DNA from: JBDIAG01 sp963835085
GTDB taxonomy: Bacteria; Actinomycetota; Actinomycetes; Actinomycetales; CAWJMD01
DNA: 64,000 bases
NCBI GenBank assembly: GCA_963835085.1
Contig: CAWIED010000001.1
Location: 2,356,001 to 2,420,000, forward strand
Reading direction: 5' to 3'
In this document: in pieces, positions 61,797 to 64,000 of the stretch
How the letters are laid out: each line of letters opens with the position of its first letter
Position numbering within the stretch: position 1 is the first letter of the stretch
The notes under the pieces: generated by a model
What the model saw: only the letters and a program-made list of their open reading frames with translations
What the model was told of the DNA's origin: nothing
The model's database searches: none
Position numbers and translations under genes: made by a program

Positions 61797-63098
61797 GTGA
61801 CCAGCACTCGTGCCGAGCGAATACACGCCGCGACCCCGGCCACACGCAACCGCGTGGTCGACTTCCTGCGGGCAGCCGCCATCACCGTCGTCGTCTTCGG
61901 TCATTGGACGATCGCCGCGGTGAACGTGACGTCGGGCACCGACGTCAGCGCGCACGCTGTGCTCGACGAGGCGGCGTGGACGCACCCGATCACCTGGGTG
62001 GCTCAGGTCATGCCGTTGTTCTTCTTCGTCGGTGGCTATTCCAACGCGCTGTCGTGGCGTTCGTCGCGGGCCAAGCACCTGCCGTATTCGGCCTGGCTAC
62101 GGGCGCGACTGCGTCGGTTGGCAATCCCGATCGTCCCGCTCCTGATCGCCTGGACGGTGGGCGCAGCGGCCTGCCTCGCGCTGGGAATTTCACCGGAGAC
62201 TCTGCGCAGGGCCTCCCAGGTATCGCTGATTCCCACCTGGTTTCTGGCGGCCTATGTGCTCGTGGTGGCGGTGGCCCCGGGCTGCCTATGGCTCTGGGAG
62301 CGTTACGGTTTCGTCAGTATCGCGGTGGGGTTGGCGGCGGCCGGGGCGGTCGACGCGGTGAGCCTTCACACGCACAACGAGCTCGCGGGCTACCCGAACT
62401 ACCTCCTGGTGTGGGCGTGCGTGCACCAACTGGGAGTGGCGTGGCTCGACGGCCGGCTCAACGGCGCTCGACGTCGCCTCACCCTGGCCGCCGTCGGATT
62501 GCTCGGCCTGGCCCTGCTCGTTGGCGTCGGACCGTATCCGGTGTCGATGATCGGCGTTGCCGGCGAAGAGATCAATAACTCCGCACCCACGCGGATCACG
62601 CTGGCCTTCCTCGGCATGGCGCAGATCGGATTGGTGTTGCTGGCCGAACGGCGTCTGGCCTCGTGGTTGCAGCGGCCCCGGGTCTGGTGGGCGACGGTGG
62701 CCGTGAACACGCGGATCATGACCTGGTACCTGTGGCACATCACCGCGATGATCTGCGTCATCGCCGTCTCGTCGTTGCTGCTCGGCGGCTTCGGCCTTCG
62801 GCTCGAACCGCTGACCGGGCTGTGGTGGGCCACCCGTCCGCTCTGGTGGGTTGTTCTTGTCGCAGCGACCTCGGTGTTCGTGGCGGTCTTCGGCCGCGTC
62901 GAACAGGTGGCTCCTGATCCCCGGCCGGCCCCGCCCGTGTGGAAGCCCGTCGCGGCCACCGTGTGCGTCTGCGCCGGGCTCGCCGTGATGGCGAAGTTCG
63001 GCATCGTCGACGAGCACGGGCTCACGTGGATCTGGCCCGCCCTGCCGGTGGCGGGAGTCTGGCTGTTCGGGGTGGCGCGAAGCCCTATCCGGCTCTAA
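61797..63098 (+). CDS. Acyltransferase-3 family membrane protein
   Basis: A 433-residue polytopic membrane protein starting at GTG 61797. About ten helices are visible. The family motifs are RVVDFLRAAAITVVVFGHW with the catalytic-type His, and VAQVMPLFFFVGGYSNALSWR. RLRRLAIPIVPLL and the later TWYLWHITAMI are also typical. Acyltransferase-3 proteins O-acylate extracellular polysaccharide, peptidoglycan or lipids using acyl groups passed across the membrane. It is on the same strand as the oxygenase pair, 53 bp later, but a functional link is unclear. Its stop falls at the border of R copy 3. Confidence 0.92.
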   Translation: MTSTRAERIHAATPATRNRVVDFLRAAAITVVVFGHWTIAAVNVTSGTDVSAHAVLDEAAWTHPITWVAQVMPLFFFVGGYSNALSWRSSRAKHLPYSAWLRARLRRLAIPIVPLLIAWTVGAAACLALGISPETLRRASQVSLIPTWFLAAYVLVVAVAPGCLWLWERYGFVSIAVGLAAAGAVDAVSLHTHNELAGYPNYLLVWACVHQLGVAWLDGRLNGARRRLTLAAVGLLGLALLVGVGPYPVSMIGVAGEEINNSAPTRITLAFLGMAQIGLVLLAERRLASWLQRPRVWWATVAVNTRIMTWYLWHITAMICVIAVSSLLLGGFGLRLEPLTGLWWATRPLWWVVLVAATSVFVAVFGRVEQVAPDPRPAPPVWKPVAATVCVCAGLAVMAKFGIVDEHGLTWIWPALPVAGVWLFGVARSPIRL

Positions 63099-63099
63099 C

Positions 63100-63646
63100 C
63101 CAATGCCGTTGGGTTAGTCGTCGGGGTGTGGGTGTCGCGATCTATGTGGGGTGTCGCGGGGCAGGGCCAGGCGACAGGTAGACGGAGCCGGGCGATGGGA
63201 CGCCGCAGCCTGCCCGGGTCTTCCGTAACGGGAGGTTTTGACAGTCGCAGGGCACGGGCTTTTCCTGCGCTATGGCGATGCCCCGGCCGGCGGGGCATCG
63301 CCATAGCGTCAGAAACCGACCCCCTTCACAGCCCTGCCGAAGCCAGACTCGACCCATCACGATCCGGGGGCGCTGGGTGGTGCCGTCCGCGGTGAATTCG
63401 CCGCGGTTGGCACCCGGTTGAGCACCGGAACCCGGGGTGGAGTCCTTCGATGCTGCCGTCCGCGGTCTATCCGCCGCGGTCGGCACCGGGTCAGGCGTCT
63501 TAGGTTGAAGATCGAATCAGAGGCCTGACAAGACCGTGATTCACCTACAAAGGCGGCGCCTCCCACGCCAGACGCAACTCCCAAGGTCAGGGCTTGTCTG
63601 GGCCCGGGGGTGACACCAACTCCCGAACCCTAACTGAAAAGGCATT
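63100..63646 (+). repeat. R-family MITE-like element, copy 3 (longest)
   Basis: Left end CCAATGCCGTTGGGTTAG at 63100-63117, itself part of a 9-bp-arm palindrome with CTAACCCAA at 63095-63103. A weaker inverted right end is CTAACTGAAAAGGCATTG at 63629-63646. Inside is a perfect 18-bp-stem hairpin at 63268-63307 (arms CGCTATGGCGATGCCCCG and complement, loop GCCG). Two P palindromes follow (63379-63414, 63452-63488). No coding sequence is seen between the acyltransferase stop and 63697. Confidence 0.7.
63379..63488. repeat. Two P-family palindromes inside R copy 3
   Basis: Unit 1 (63379-63414) is GGTGCCGTCCGCGG-TGAATTCG-CCGCGGTTGGCACC. Unit 2 (63452-63488) is GCTGCCGTCCGCGG ... CCGCGGTCGGCACC with a shorter centre. 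Start-to-start distance 73 bp. Confidence 0.7.
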
Positions 63647-63696
63647 GACCCTAACCCGCGCAGACCGGCTGCCCGGCGACCGCTGCGGCGGCTCGA

Positions 63697-64000
63697 TCAC
63701 ACTGCGAACGAGGGCCACGGCCAGCGCTGCACCCGGTACGGCATCCACCAAGCGTTCTGTCCGATGAGGGCCACGAGCGCCTCTGCGACGAAGGCGTCGA
63801 GGATGTCCGGATCGACGTCACGGGCGGGGCAGCCCGCGCTCAGCCGCTCGACGGCCGCCAGGAAGTCAGGCTCGTCGATCGTGAACCGATGCAGGGTGGC
63901 GTCGCGCCGGTCGCGCACCTGGACGAAGCCCGGGCCGTGCCGGTAGAGGCACTTGCCGAGGTAGAACTGCTCGCGCCAACTCGCCAGCGGCTGGTCGGCT
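63697..64000 (-). CDS. Unidentified protein, C-terminal 100 codons only
   Basis: The frame is open from the right edge of the window to a stop at 63697; the true start lies outside. The visible part reads WREQFYLGKCLYRHGPGFVQVRDRRDATLHRFTI in segments and then DEPDFLAAVERLSAGCPARDVDPDILDAFVAEALVALIGQNAWWMPYRV. The pattern RHGPGFVQVRDRR followed by a helical FTIDEPDFLAAVERL reminds me of small actinobacterial proteins associated with peptide-modification loci (DUF5825-like), but this is from memory and cannot be verified. It is separated from R copy 3 by 50 bp. Confidence 0.5.
   Translation of the reverse strand, partial: ADQPLASWREQFYLGKCLYRHGPGFVQVRDRRDATLHRFTIDEPDFLAAVERLSAGCPARDVDPDILDAFVAEALVALIGQNAWWMPYRVQRWPWPSFAV

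Overview
The window is GC-rich DNA from an actinobacterium (class Actinomycetes). Supporting evidence: a WhiB1-type regulator (Cys 9, 37, 40, 46) facing a PdtaS-type kinase; a ComF / long hibernation factor / SecA order as in mycobacteria; an Rv3235-family protein; a 180-kDa-type NAD-glutamate dehydrogenase; a WS/DGAT acyltransferase; frequent GTG starts; and ATGA/GTGA gene overlaps. The genus cannot be fixed from the sequence alone. No rRNA, tRNA or CRISPR array was seen.

Layout. 1-1029: 5' end of a CpaF/TadA ATPase, then remnants of a two-gene nucleotidyltransferase cassette. 984-3478: NarL-type two-component system with a divergent membrane protein. 3522-8715: operon of flavin monooxygenase, broken short-chain dehydrogenase and butanediol-type dehydrogenase behind an AcoR-like GAF regulator. 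8783-14190: UspA protein, acyl-CoA synthetase, Ski2-like helicase. 14272-26307: tellurium-resistance (Ter) stress island with TelA (frameshifted), XpaC-like protein, TerD, TerA/TerD-like protein, CitE-like lyase, a PRTase-TRSP-StiP-PELOTA fusion, HAD phosphatase, TerC, M15 lipoprotein and a second TerD. 26616-30728: orphan EccC-like ATPase. 31765-33653: whiB1/pdtaS. 34091-43530: NAD-GDH, third TerD, PruA, DUF6912 protein and WS/DGAT. 44602-46574: CpaE/CpaB-like pair. 46836-59638: HTH protein, LysM protein, Rv3235-like protein, SecA, double GNAT, an eight-gene Asp23 envelope-stress cluster, HPF, ComF, glutamine amidotransferase. 59757-63098: VanB-type reductase, a Rieske-like oxygenase with half its cluster ligands missing, and an acyltransferase. 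63697-64000: partial unknown gene.

The most striking system is the Ter island. Three consecutive genes (lyase, four-domain fusion, HAD) overlap by 4 nt and match the module proposed in the literature to make a nucleoside-like metabolite; TerD, TerC and TelA proteins surround it. The ATP-grasp and VWA/TerY partners often found with it are not in this window.

The intergenic DNA carries three repeat families. Family H: three ~90-bp hairpins with divergent but still complementary stems and an invariant apical TGAGCACRARAC motif. Family R: three ~260-550-bp elements with short terminal inverted repeats and an 18-bp hairpin showing compensatory changes. Family P: ~36-bp GGTGCC...GGCACC palindromes in at least seven copies. 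Three genes near secA also carry tandem 15-17-bp duplications containing their stop codon. Several genes look damaged or lack key residues: SDR, TelA, nucleotidyltransferase remnant, Rieske protein, pseudo-receiver and WS/DGAT.
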